64,000 nt of DNA from Pseudoruegeria sp. HB172150 (GTDB taxonomy: Bacteria > Pseudomonadota > Alphaproteobacteria > Rhodobacterales > Rhodobacteraceae): the NCBI RefSeq assembly GCF_013184805.1, contig NZ_JAATNG010000001.1, forward strand, positions 62,001 through 126,000. The letters run 5' to 3'. Of the stretch, positions 44,837 through 53,370 are shown piece by piece. Position numbers and translations under genes: made by a program. Each line of letters starts with the position of its first letter. Position 1 is the first letter of the stretch. The notes below the pieces were generated by a model that worked only from the letters and a program-made list of their open reading frames with translations, did not search any database and was not told where the DNA came from.

Positions 44837-44868
44837 GGCTGGATGCGAAACCGGGCGGGATCAAAGAG

Positions 44869-45333
44869 ATGAAGCGGTCTGACATCATATCGGGGACTCT
44901 GATCGTTCTGGTCGGCCTGCTGATGATCTTTGTGGTCGTGCCGCGCCAGATCAAGTCTTTCAGCGGGTACGGACTGGATCCGGCCTTCTTCCCGCTGTCG
45001 CTCCTCTGGCTCCTAGTGGCACTTGGCGCGCTTCTGGTCGCGACCCGGCTGTTGAAGCCGGTCGATCCCGAGGCGGAAGGCGGTGGTCTGGACGGGTCGA
45101 ACTGGGCCTATATTGGTACCGCCGCCATGTACTTTGTCCTGGGTTTTCTGGCGATCACGGCCGTCGGCTTTGTCATCGCCGGAGCCGGAATGATGATCGT
45201 CCTGATGCTGGCCATCGAAAAGCGCGAAGCGCGCTGGACAGAGGTGGTGCTGTTCCCGGTGGCGACCGCCTTCGTGATCTATTGGCTGCTCTACAATGTC
45301 TTCAGTGTGCAGCTGCCATCGGGCCCTTTCTAA
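44869..45333 (+). CDS. TTT transporter small membrane subunit (TctB type)
   Basis: A 154-residue protein with four predicted membrane helices (SGTLIVLVGLLMIFVVV, FFPLSLLWLLVALGALLVA, MYFVLGFLAITAVGFVIAG and FPVATAFVIYWLLYNVF), typical of DUF1468/TctB. I use ATG 44869 (MKRSDIIS); a GTG 39 nt upstream lies within the stem-loop region and is less likely. It is located between the tctC and tctA genes and assembles with TctA in the inner membrane. Confidence 0.88.
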   Translation: MKRSDIISGTLIVLVGLLMIFVVVPRQIKSFSGYGLDPAFFPLSLLWLLVALGALLVATRLLKPVDPEAEGGGLDGSNWAYIGTAAMYFVLGFLAITAVGFVIAGAGMMIVLMLAIEKREARWTEVVLFPVATAFVIYWLLYNVFSVQLPSGPF

Positions 45334-45345
45334 GCGAGCGTGGCA

Positions 45346-46932
45346 ATGGATCAGATCCTGCTCGGCGTCGGTGACGCACTCGCGATCGAAAACGTCTTGC
45401 TTATCGCGGTCGGGGTGTTCACCGGATTGCTGGTGGGCGCGATCCCGGGCCTGAACGGGCCGATGGCCATCGCGCTGGCCCTGCCCATCACCTTTTACCT
45501 GTCGTCGCTAAGCGGCATCGCCTTCCTGATCGGCATTATGAAGGGCGGGACCTTTGGCGGCTCCGTCGCCGCGATACTCCTAAATACACCGGGTTCACCG
45601 GAGGCGGCCGCGACCGCGATGGATGGCTACCCTCTGGCACAGAAGGGCAAGGGTCTGAAGGCCATGAAAATGGCACTCTATTCCTCGGTCTTCGGCGACT
45701 CGGTCAGTGACATCGTTCTGTTTTGTGTGGCAGCACCCGTCGCGGTGATCTCGCTCAAGATGGGGCCGCCGGAGATGGCCTCGGTGCTGATCTTTGCCCT
45801 GACCATCATTGCAGGGCTGTCGGGCAAGTCGCTGATCCGCGGCCTGATAGCCGCGACACTGGGTGGCGTGATCGGCACCATCGGCCTGGACCCGGAATCA
45901 GCCGTACCCCGAATGACATTCGGCTTCGTACAGCTATCCGACGGCGTCTCGCTCATTCCGATGACCATCGGCCTGCTCGCACTGTCGGAAATCATCGTCC
46001 AGCTGGAGGCGCAGATCCTCGGCCGAGCCGGCGCGGCGAAACGGCTCAACCCGTTTGCAAAGGAAGTGCCGCGCGAGAACAAGGTCGTCACCTGGGCGGA
46101 GTGGCGCGCCTGTTTCCCGACCACCCTCCGCTCAAGCGCCATCGGAACCGGCATCGGCGCGCTTCCGGGCGTTGGCGCTGTCGTTGCGGGCTTTCTCGGC
46201 TATGCCTCGGCTAAACGTGCCTCGAAAACGCCCGAGGAGTTCGGCACGGGCAAGCTCGAAGGGATCGCCGCCGTGGAGGCGGCGAACAGCGCGGTTTCCG
46301 GCGCGAACCTCATTCCGCTTCTGGCAATCGGAGTACCCGGCAGTCTGACCGCTGCAGTGTTGATCGGGGCCTTTTTGGTACATGGCGTGCAGCCCGGACC
46401 GCTGATCTTCCAGGACCACCCGCGGCTGATCTACGGCATCTTTGCCGCGATGGTGCTGGCGAATATTTTCAACTTCGTCATAGGCCAGGCCGGTCTGCGG
46501 TTTTTCGCATTTGTCGTCAGCTTCCCTAACCGGTTCATCTACCCGGCTGTTATATTGTGCTGCATCGCTGGAGCCTATGCCGGGGCCAACAGCATGTTCG
46601 ACGTCGCCATCGCCTTCATCTTCGCGGTGGTAGGATACTTTATGCGCAAGCTGGACTTCTCATTCGCGGCTTTCATCATCGGCTTCGCCCTGACACCGCA
46701 GGCGGAACTCTACGTTCGCCAGACAGTAATTCTTTACGGCGACCGGCCGATGACGCTGCTGACGGATCATCCCATCGTCGCCTTCTTCCTTGCGCTGACG
46801 ACTTATTCGGTCATCCGGATCGCCCGCTATCAACGCAAGGCTGACCACGCCCGCGTCGCGCTGCGTGAAGGCGCGACGTCGAACGATGCGCCGGATCTCG
46901 AAATCACTGTCCGGGACAGATCGGAACCATGA
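45346..46932 (+). CDS. TTT transporter large permease (TctA type)
   Basis: A 528-residue permease with about twelve membrane segments. The TctA hallmarks are GLLVGAIPGLNGPMAIALALP near the N-terminus and GALPGVGAVVAGFLGYASAKR (about 265-285), then NLIPLLAIGVPGS. These are the two internally related glycine/proline-rich motifs. ATG 45346 is preferred to a GTG two codons upstream. The stop overlaps the ferredoxin gene start, which couples transport with the redox pair that follows. Confidence 0.93.
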   Translation: MDQILLGVGDALAIENVLLIAVGVFTGLLVGAIPGLNGPMAIALALPITFYLSSLSGIAFLIGIMKGGTFGGSVAAILLNTPGSPEAAATAMDGYPLAQKGKGLKAMKMALYSSVFGDSVSDIVLFCVAAPVAVISLKMGPPEMASVLIFALTIIAGLSGKSLIRGLIAATLGGVIGTIGLDPESAVPRMTFGFVQLSDGVSLIPMTIGLLALSEIIVQLEAQILGRAGAAKRLNPFAKEVPRENKVVTWAEWRACFPTTLRSSAIGTGIGALPGVGAVVAGFLGYASAKRASKTPEEFGTGKLEGIAAVEAANSAVSGANLIPLLAIGVPGSLTAAVLIGAFLVHGVQPGPLIFQDHPRLIYGIFAAMVLANIFNFVIGQAGLRFFAFVVSFPNRFIYPAVILCCIAGAYAGANSMFDVAIAFIFAVVGYFMRKLDFSFAAFIIGFALTPQAELYVRQTVILYGDRPMTLLTDHPIVAFFLALTTYSVIRIARYQRKADHARVALREGATSNDAPDLEITVRDRSEP

Positions 46933-47177
46933 TTGAGAAGATCGAGATCGAGAAATGCACCGGCTGCGGGGTGTGCGACATCGTCTGCCCCGCCGATGTC
47001 ATCCACATGGAGCCCATAGATGACCCAGGTGACCTGCCGGGATTCGCGGCGGGCGACCTGCTGCCAGTCATAAGGTTTCGCGAGCACTGCATCACCTGCT
47101 TCAGCTGCGAAATCTTCTGTCCCGAGCAGATCGTGGATGTTCATCCGTCGGTAAAGAACCGGCCGCGTCCATGGTGA
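46929..47177 (+). CDS. 2x[4Fe-4S] ferredoxin-type subunit
   Basis: An 82-residue iron-sulfur protein with two perfect cluster motifs: Cys10, 13, 16, 20 (CTGCGVCDIVCP) and Cys54, 57, 60, 64 (CITCFSCEIFCP). The clusters are spaced as in the AprB/bacterial ferredoxin class. ATG 46929 overlaps the tctA-type stop by 4 nt, and the flavoprotein starts 4 nt after this stop. It probably passes electrons to or from that flavoprotein. Confidence 0.92.
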   Translation: MIEKIEIEKCTGCGVCDIVCPADVIHMEPIDDPGDLPGFAAGDLLPVIRFREHCITCFSCEIFCPEQIVDVHPSVKNRPRPW

Positions 47178-47181
47178 CGGC

Positions 47182-48897
47182 ATGAACATGAAGGGGCTTT
47201 TCTCGGAGACAGATATCCTGGTGATCGGCGCCGGCGCCGGCGGTCTCCTTGCAGCGCTGAGCGCCAAGCGGAACAGCCCTGCCGGTACTCGCGTGACGCT
47301 CGTCGATTCCTGGATGATCGGCCGTACAGGGCACACTGCCTTCTCCAACGGATGGACCATCGTGGCACTGCCGGAGGACGACATCGACGGCATCCTGCGA
47401 GAGATCGTCGCCGGCAACGATGGAATCGCCGACCAGGAACTGGTGCGCCAGACATTGATCGACTCGCAAGACCGGCTGCGCGACTTCGAGGCAATCGGCC
47501 TGAAATTCCCCCGCAACGATGACGGCAGTTATGCCCGCCGACCCACGCGCGGGCTGGATCAGGCCAGGGTCATGCATCCCGAAGGCGGCGGGCTGGAATT
47601 CTGCTGGCACCTGCGCCGGGCATTAGAAGACGACGGTGTCCTGCTGATCGACCGGCTGTTCGTCATTGGGCTCCTGAAGGACGCCGACGGTCGGGTCACC
47701 GGCGCCACCGGCATCGGCAGCCGCAGCGGCGAATTCTACGTGATCGCGGCGCGCGCGACCATTATCTGCACCAACGCGATCACGTTCCGCTCGGGTTTCG
47801 TGCGCGACATCACCGGGACCGGCACGCTGCTGGCCCTGCGCGCCGGTGCGTCCCTTCGCAATGCCGAGTTCAGCTATGTCCGCCCCGGTACACCGAAGTT
47901 CTATTTCGAGGGCATAACCTTTGCGATCCAGGAAGGCGCGCGTTGGAAGAATGCCCGGGACGAGGCATTCATGCCGGAATATGATTCTGACTGGGGCGAC
48001 GAGGCCGACGTACCCACAATCGCGCGCGCGATGGCGTTGGAGAAGCGGAAAGGCAATGATCCGCTCTATCTCGACATGTCGCCGATCCCCGAGGAGTTTC
48101 GCGACTACTTCGTTCAGAGCAAAGTCAAGTGGATGGACAACTTCTTCCGCAAGCTGGGGGAGGAAGCCAAGACCGACATGTTCGGCAAGACGCCGTATTT
48201 TGCGCTCAACCAGATGACCAAGATGGCGCTGCGCACTGGGCCTGACTGCCGCTCAGATGTGCCAGGCCTTCTTGCCGCTGGTCTGGCGCAGGCCGGGGCG
48301 GCGAACCACTTTGCCGGGTTTCACATCGGGTTGTGCATAGGCAATGGCTGGATCGCTGGAAAGAGCGCCGTCGAGGATCTCGATACGGCGCCGCCGCCAC
48401 AAATTGACCCAGCACAGGTCGAGCGCCTGTATGCACAGACTGACGGAAGATTGAAGCCCTCGGCGAAGACGGAGTCCGACCGGCTTTTGCGCGACCTGCA
48501 GCAGATCATGTTCGCCTATGACGTCGGAATCCTGAAAGAAGCCGGCCGTCTGGAAGATGCGATGGCGAAGGTCGATTCCCTGTCCGCGCGAGCTGCGGAT
48601 CTGCGGGCGCCGCATGTGCACGAATTGGTCCGGCTGCAGGAGACCGAGGCAATGCTTCTTGCCGCGCGGCTGATTCTCGGCGCATCGCTGACGCGCACCG
48701 AGTCCCGCCTAAGCCACATCCGCGAGGATTACCCCGAGCGCGATGACGAGAGCTGGCTCTCTTGGGTAGACATTCGCGAGGCACCGGACGGTGTCGCGGT
48801 CGATAAGACGCCGGTGCCGTTAGTCCATTGCGGCGTTGAACAGATCGCCCGGGGCCGTCCGGAACGCCTGCGCAAGGGAACGATGGCAGCGGGATGA
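47182..48897 (+). CDS. FAD-dependent oxidoreductase, fumarate reductase/AprA-like flavoprotein
   Basis: A 571-residue flavoprotein with an N-terminal FAD motif DILVIGAGAGGLLAALSAK (about 11-29), FSNGWTIVALPED, VRPGTPKFYFEG in the mid domain, AGLAQAGAANHFAGFHIGLCIGNGW (about 372-396, the second FAD contact) and a helical C-terminal domain (about 440-555) like fumarate reductase and APS reductase flavosubunits. With the adjacent two-cluster ferredoxin it forms an AprAB-like pair, but there is no sulfate-reduction gene. The context (TTT transporter, ThDP enzyme) suggests oxidation or reduction of an imported carboxylate. It converges on the class II aldolase gene. Confidence 0.87.
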   Translation: MNMKGLFSETDILVIGAGAGGLLAALSAKRNSPAGTRVTLVDSWMIGRTGHTAFSNGWTIVALPEDDIDGILREIVAGNDGIADQELVRQTLIDSQDRLRDFEAIGLKFPRNDDGSYARRPTRGLDQARVMHPEGGGLEFCWHLRRALEDDGVLLIDRLFVIGLLKDADGRVTGATGIGSRSGEFYVIAARATIICTNAITFRSGFVRDITGTGTLLALRAGASLRNAEFSYVRPGTPKFYFEGITFAIQEGARWKNARDEAFMPEYDSDWGDEADVPTIARAMALEKRKGNDPLYLDMSPIPEEFRDYFVQSKVKWMDNFFRKLGEEAKTDMFGKTPYFALNQMTKMALRTGPDCRSDVPGLLAAGLAQAGAANHFAGFHIGLCIGNGWIAGKSAVEDLDTAPPPQIDPAQVERLYAQTDGRLKPSAKTESDRLLRDLQQIMFAYDVGILKEAGRLEDAMAKVDSLSARAADLRAPHVHELVRLQETEAMLLAARLILGASLTRTESRLSHIREDYPERDDESWLSWVDIREAPDGVAVDKTPVPLVHCGVEQIARGRPERLRKGTMAAG

Positions 48898-48914
48898 ATT
48901 GATTGGTAGTTGCC

Positions 48915-49625
48915 TCAGCTCTCGACCCTGGCAGACCACCAGTCCCAGGCCCGCGCCAGGATATGCGGCTGCAGGTTGGCTGCGCCGGAGGCGTCGATCT
49001 CGGCATCGGTCAGTCGCGTGATCGGCTCGAACGCCGCCGACGTCACCTGCAGGCGGGCGTCGGAACATAGCTGGATCGCCCGGAACGTCATCGAACGGAT
49101 ATCGTCCCCGACGACGACGGCGCCGTGATTGGCCAGGAACACCCCCTGCGCCCGCCCCATAGCGGCGGCCAGCGAGTCACCCTGCTCACGCGTCGCCACC
49201 AGCAGGTTCGTGTCGCCGAACGCCTGCTGCGCCGACCAGTGCGGCACATGATACCCCACAGTCGCTCCGACATGCGTCACCGGGCGGAACGCCCGGCCCG
49301 TCAGGCAAAAGGGCATGATGTCGGCCGAATGGAAATGCGCAATCGCGGCCACGTCCGGCCGGGCGCGATAAATCGCGCCGTGGATCACCCGTTCCAGGAA
49401 ATACCGGCGGCCGTCATCTGCCACCGGATCGCCGTCGAGCGTGAATTCCGCCACATCCCCCGCGGCAATCATCCCGGGACTGCGGGCAATGGGCAGCAGA
49501 TAGCGTTCCGGGTCACCGGGATGGCGCTGGCTGACATGGCCGAAGCCGTCCAGCACGCCCTCGTTGACCAGTATCCGGCTCGCCAGCACCAGATCCCTGC
49601 GCGTTTCTTCCAGCGACTGCGTCAT
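48915..49625 (-). CDS. class II aldolase/adducin-family protein (PhtC-like decarboxylase or aldolase)
   Basis: A 236-residue zinc-dependent class II aldolase fold. The metal histidines are in AIAHFHSADIMPF (about 96-100) and in NHGAVVVGDDI (about 160). Relatives include fuculose-phosphate aldolase and 3,4-dihydroxyphthalate decarboxylase (PhtC). Since two Pht5-like decarboxylases, an extradiol dioxygenase and a TRAP importer lie in the same cluster, a role as aromatic carboxylate decarboxylase or as the final aldolase is plausible. It is 21 nt downstream of the GntR gene on the same strand. Confidence 0.85.
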   Translation of the reverse strand: MTQSLEETRRDLVLASRILVNEGVLDGFGHVSQRHPGDPERYLLPIARSPGMIAAGDVAEFTLDGDPVADDGRRYFLERVIHGAIYRARPDVAAIAHFHSADIMPFCLTGRAFRPVTHVGATVGYHVPHWSAQQAFGDTNLLVATREQGDSLAAAMGRAQGVFLANHGAVVVGDDIRSMTFRAIQLCSDARLQVTSAAFEPITRLTDAEIDASGAANLQPHILARAWDWWSARVES

Positions 49626-49646
49626 CGGTTCGAACCCCCCTCCGGT

Positions 49647-50414
49647 TCAACGCAAGGCGATTTCCAGCATGACCCGGTCACCCCGGTACAGGCCCTCGCT
49701 TGCATAGATCAGCTCCCCCGCGCGCGACAGGACCGACCGCCGCATCACGGCGACCGGCGCGTTGACCGAGATGTCGAGATGCCGCGCAGTGTCCACGTCG
49801 GCGGTTGCGATGGTCAGGACCTGCTGCGCTTGTCCCAGGTCGTTGCCGGCCAGCTCCTGCAGAAGATAAAGCAGCGCCTCTTTCTCGAAACGCTCGGGCG
49901 GAAGCTGCCGATAAAGCCGGTCGTCCAGGAAGGAGGTGCCAAGCAGGAACGGCTCGCCGTCCCGCCGGTGCAAACGCACCATCCGGCGATAGGCCGCAAC
50001 CGGCGGCAGGCCGCGGCCCAGCACATCCGGCAGCTCGGCCAGGTGCGCCTGAACTAGCGTGGTGATCTGCGAGCCGAGGTGCGCTTCCAAGAGCTGCGCC
50101 CAGTCCATTTCCAGCGCATGGGCAGGCGCCTGGGCGGGCCGGCGGCGCACGAAGGAACCCTTGGCCCGCTTGCGCTCGACCAGCCCCTCGTTCTCCAGCG
50201 TGTCGAAGGCCTGCCGGATCGTGCCGCGCGCGACGCCGAACTCGTCGGCCAGATCCTCGATCCGCGGGATCTGAGAATCCACCGGCCAATGGCCCGAGAT
50301 AATCCGGTTCCGGAACAGCTCGGCAAGCTGCAGGTAGATAGCCACACGGCTGCGTTTGAGCACGCCTTCCGTGTCGGCGTCCGCGCTCTGACCTCCTGTC
50401 GACGGCAGTTCCAT
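49647..50414 (-). CDS. GntR-family transcriptional regulator (HutC/UTRA subfamily)
   Basis: A 255-residue regulator. Residues about 18-88 form the GntR winged helix (RIISGHWPVDSQIPRIEDLADEF, then TIRQAFDTLENEGLVERKRAKGSFV). Residues about 110-250 are a UTRA ligand-binding domain ending in LYRGDRVMLEIAL. It is divergent from the first Pht5-like gene, with a 142-nt A/T-rich spacer holding a perfect 14-bp palindrome. It is the obvious regulator of the 50.5-59.7 kb catabolic run and of the class II aldolase gene behind it. Confidence 0.9.
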   Translation of the reverse strand: MELPSTGGQSADADTEGVLKRSRVAIYLQLAELFRNRIISGHWPVDSQIPRIEDLADEFGVARGTIRQAFDTLENEGLVERKRAKGSFVRRRPAQAPAHALEMDWAQLLEAHLGSQITTLVQAHLAELPDVLGRGLPPVAAYRRMVRLHRRDGEPFLLGTSFLDDRLYRQLPPERFEKEALLYLLQELAGNDLGQAQQVLTIATADVDTARHLDISVNAPVAVMRRSVLSRAGELIYASEGLYRGDRVMLEIALR

Positions 50415-50478
50415 AGTCTGCTCCGGCTCTTGTCGTGGCTTCCTGCTAAGCGCATCCGGCCGCGTTGGGCAATAGGCT

Positions 50479-50492
50479 TCTTTATATAAAGA
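50479..50492. promoter_or_regulatory. perfect palindrome in the GntR/Pht5-like divergent region
   Basis: TCTTTATATAAAGA reads the same on both strands and sits in a very A/T-rich 60-nt patch, 64 nt before the Pht5-like start and 64 nt before the gntR start, almost exactly midway. It is the best operator candidate for the GntR/UTRA protein. A second pair, GGAC...GTCC, flanks the patch just downstream. Confidence 0.5.
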
Positions 50493-50556
50493 TTATATAT
50501 ATGGACTTTTGATTTTTATATGTCCTAATAGAGAAGGGAAGAGACGCGGGAGTCGC

Positions 50557-51549
50557 ATGGCACGCCTTCAGATATCCATCGCAAGCTGGGATTATGACCG
50601 GGTGCGCCCCCTGATGGACGGCCGCGTCGGCGTAGAGGGATGCGAGGTCAACTACCTCCCCATGCCGGTCGAGGAATGCTTCCATCGCGCCTATTTCCAC
50701 TCCGAATTCGACGTGACCGAGATCGGGATGAGCCCGTTCCTGATCGCCTGTTCGCGCGGGCTGACGGATTACATGGCGCTGCCCGTGTTCCTGTCGCGGA
50801 TGTTCCGGCACTCGGCCATCTACGTCTCGCGCGACTCGGGCATCGACACGCCGGAGGACCTTCGCGGCAAGCGCGTGGGCGTGCCGGAATACCAGATGTC
50901 GGCGGCGCTCTGGTCGCGCGGGATGCTGAAGGACGACTTCGGCATCGTGGCGGATGACATGTCCTGGGTCCAGGGCGGGCTCGAACAGCCGGGCCGCCGC
51001 GACAAATTCCCGCTGAACCTGCCCAATGGCTTTCCCATCGAAGCCGCGCCGGCGCAGGCGACCCTGTCACAGATGCTTGGCGACGGCGCGCTCGACGCCG
51101 TAATATCCGCGCGTGCGCCCTCCAGCTTCCTCGACGGCTCCGGCCGCGTCCGGCGGCTGTTTCCCGATTACCGTCAGGACGAGGCCGAATATTACCGCCG
51201 CACCGGGATCTTTCCGATCATGCACGCGGTCGGCATCCGCAAGTCGCTGGTCGAACGGCACCCCTGGCTGCCCGCGTCGCTCTGCAAGGCCTTTGCCGGT
51301 GCCAAGGCGATCGCGGAACAGGATCTCGGCGAGGTCACGGCGCTGAAGATCGGGCTGCCTTGGGTTGCCGCGGAATACGAACACACCGTCCGGGTGATGG
51401 GGCGCGACTTCTGGTCCTACGGGATCGAACCGAACCGAAAAACGCTCGAAGCGATGATGCGCTATTCGCACGAACAGGGGCTCGCCACTCGCCGGCTGGC
51501 GCTGGAAGAGGTCTTCGCCGAGAGCACGATGGAAGACGTAAGCGTCTGA
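50557..51549 (+). CDS. 4,5-dihydroxyphthalate decarboxylase-like protein, paralogue 1
   Basis: A 330-residue protein of the Pht5/4,5-dihydroxyphthalate decarboxylase family. LQISIASWDYDRVRPLMDGR, FDVTEIGMSPFLIA, VFLSRMFRHSAIYVS and GKRVGVPEYQMSAALWSRGML follow the family layout, and the length equals the usual 330 aa. The fold is that of a periplasmic binding protein, but there is no signal peptide, so it acts in the cytoplasm. ATG 50557 follows GCGGGAG. It opens the operon containing the dioxygenase gene 15 nt downstream, so it probably makes the catechol that is then cleaved. A paralogue lies at 58661. Confidence 0.85.
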   Translation: MARLQISIASWDYDRVRPLMDGRVGVEGCEVNYLPMPVEECFHRAYFHSEFDVTEIGMSPFLIACSRGLTDYMALPVFLSRMFRHSAIYVSRDSGIDTPEDLRGKRVGVPEYQMSAALWSRGMLKDDFGIVADDMSWVQGGLEQPGRRDKFPLNLPNGFPIEAAPAQATLSQMLGDGALDAVISARAPSSFLDGSGRVRRLFPDYRQDEAEYYRRTGIFPIMHAVGIRKSLVERHPWLPASLCKAFAGAKAIAEQDLGEVTALKIGLPWVAAEYEHTVRVMGRDFWSYGIEPNRKTLEAMMRYSHEQGLATRRLALEEVFAESTMEDVSV

Positions 51550-51564
51550 ACAGGAGGAGAGACG

Positions 51565-52512
51565 ATGAGCGTCCAACTGATCTGCGCCTCGCACAGTCCG
51601 TTAATGTTGACGGATATCGAGGAAAGCGAAGAGGGCGAGCAACGGCGGTTTTTCGAGACTGTCGATCAGGCCGCAAACACGTTGCAGGAATTCGGCCCGG
51701 ATCTGGTGGTCGCCTTCTGCCCGGACCACTTCAACGGCTTTTTCTACGACCTGATGCCAAGCTGGTGCATCGGCACCGCCGCCGTCGGTACCAAGGATTG
51801 GGGGATCCCCGGCGGCCCGCTGCGGGTACCACGGCAACTTGCAATGGATTGCGCGCGGCACATGCACCGGCATGACTTCGACACCGCCATTTCCCATGAC
51901 ATGAAGGTGGATCACGGGTTGACGGTGCCACTGATCCAACTGACTGGCGCGCTCGCGCGTTACGACGTGCTACCGATCTTCATTAACTGTGCCGCCGATC
52001 CACGCCCGTCGTTCCGCCGCTCGCGCCTGTTCGGGGCCGAGGTGGGGCGGTTCCTTGCCGGGCAGAGAGAGATGAAGTTCACCATCATCGGCTCAGGTGG
52101 CCTGTCCCACGATCCGCCGACCCCGCGGCTGGAGCGTTCTCCGGCCTCGGTGGCGCGGCGGCTCATCGAGCGCAGCGTGCCGACGCAAGACGAACTGGAG
52201 GCGCGCGAGGCGCGGGTCGTTCAGGCGGCGCGTGACATGGTCAAGCGCAAGGGGCCGTGCCTGCCGCCGAACGCCGACTGGGACGAGGGGTTCCTCGATG
52301 CGATCACCAGCTTCGACACCGACCGCCTGGACGCGATAACCGATGCCGAGGTCGATCAGGTCGCCGGCTTCGGCGCGCATGAGGTGCGCACCTGGGTCGC
52401 GGCGATGGCAGCGGCGCGGGAACTGGCGCCGGTGAAGGCAAAGGTCGACTATTACCACATCATTCCGGAATGGATCACCGGCATGGGCGTGATCTCGGCG
52501 TCGGCTTCATGA
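51565..52512 (+). CDS. mhpB: class III extradiol ring-cleavage dioxygenase, 2,3-dihydroxyphenylpropionate dioxygenase-like
   Basis: A 315-residue LigB-superfamily enzyme matching MhpB in length and layout. Its motifs are ICASHSPLM (His10), CPDHFNGFFYDLMP, DMKVDHGLTVPL (catalytic His region) and IIGSGGLSHDPPTPRL, the intact GGLSH. It should open a catechol ring next to the hydroxyl (meta cleavage) using Fe(II). It is followed by the MhpC-like hydrolase gene with a 4-nt overlap. Unlike the LigB-like protein at 37406, it keeps the expected His residues. The natural substrate may be a substituted catechol made by the Pht5-like protein rather than the E. coli one. Confidence 0.87.
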   Translation: MSVQLICASHSPLMLTDIEESEEGEQRRFFETVDQAANTLQEFGPDLVVAFCPDHFNGFFYDLMPSWCIGTAAVGTKDWGIPGGPLRVPRQLAMDCARHMHRHDFDTAISHDMKVDHGLTVPLIQLTGALARYDVLPIFINCAADPRPSFRRSRLFGAEVGRFLAGQREMKFTIIGSGGLSHDPPTPRLERSPASVARRLIERSVPTQDELEAREARVVQAARDMVKRKGPCLPPNADWDEGFLDAITSFDTDRLDAITDAEVDQVAGFGAHEVRTWVAAMAAARELAPVKAKVDYYHIIPEWITGMGVISASAS

Positions 52513-53366
52513 CGACGGCGCGACCGGCCCACGAAACGCGGCGCGTAAGCTCCGGCGATACCGACATCCACTACCGCCTGTTCGGCGGAGGCGGCGGATT
52601 GCCGGTCATCATCGCGCACGGCCTGTCCTTCTTCTCGTGGGACTGGATCGAAATCGCCGAGGCGCTCGCCTCCGAACGTCCGGTCGCGGCGATGGATATG
52701 CGGGGCTTCGGCGAATCCGGCTGGAGCCCGTATCACAAATACGCTCCCCCCGCCGCGGCGGCCGACATCATGGCGATCATGGATCAGGAGGGCTGGGACA
52801 GGGCGATCCTGGCCGGCCACTCCTTCGGCGGCCGCGTCTGCCTCTATGCCACCGCGACCTGGCCGGACCGGGTCGCCGCGCTCGCCCTGATCGACTTCGC
52901 GCCCGATCTGGCACCGCTGGGCCGCAAACGTGTGGCGCAATCCATCGGCGGACAGCCGGACCTGTTCGACGGCGTCGAGGCCGCGATGCGCTATGACGGG
53001 CTCGACCCGGCACAGGCAGGCGCGGACCTGCGCAAGCGCTACGAGATGTTCCTTCAGCCCGTCGATGGCGGGTACCGGCTGAAACGCGACCTCTACCACC
53101 GCGACAAGTTCAAGGCCGTGCTGGAAACCGGACAGCGCGCGCCGGAAAAGACGGATTTCTGGGCCCTCCTGTCCAACTTGACCCAGCCGCTGACGGTAAT
53201 CAGGGCCGCCGAGTCCGACCTGTTCGCACCGGAAACCATGGACAAGGTGCGCCAGGCCAATTCACGCGCCGAGGTCTTGGAGATCGCCGGCACCCACGAC
53301 CTTGCGCGCACCAATCCCGAAGGCCTGGTCGACGCATTGCGCCCGCTGATCGCCCGCGCGGAGTGA
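52509..53366 (+). CDS. alpha/beta hydrolase, MhpC-like meta-cleavage product hydrolase
   Basis: A 285-residue alpha/beta hydrolase. The nucleophile elbow is GHSFGG (Ser about 104), the oxyanion region is IIAHGLSFFSWDW, and the catalytic His is in the C-terminal GTHDLARTNPEG. ATG 52509 overlaps the dioxygenase stop by 4 nt; a longer frame would start inside that gene. MhpC-type enzymes cut the C-C bond of ring-fission products to give a dienoate and an acid, and the next pathway gene type (MhpD) is present at 57796. Confidence 0.85.
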   Translation: MTTARPAHETRRVSSGDTDIHYRLFGGGGGLPVIIAHGLSFFSWDWIEIAEALASERPVAAMDMRGFGESGWSPYHKYAPPAAAADIMAIMDQEGWDRAILAGHSFGGRVCLYATATWPDRVAALALIDFAPDLAPLGRKRVAQSIGGQPDLFDGVEAAMRYDGLDPAQAGADLRKRYEMFLQPVDGGYRLKRDLYHRDKFKAVLETGQRAPEKTDFWALLSNLTQPLTVIRAAESDLFAPETMDKVRQANSRAEVLEIAGTHDLARTNPEGLVDALRPLIARAE

Positions 53367-53370
53367 GACG

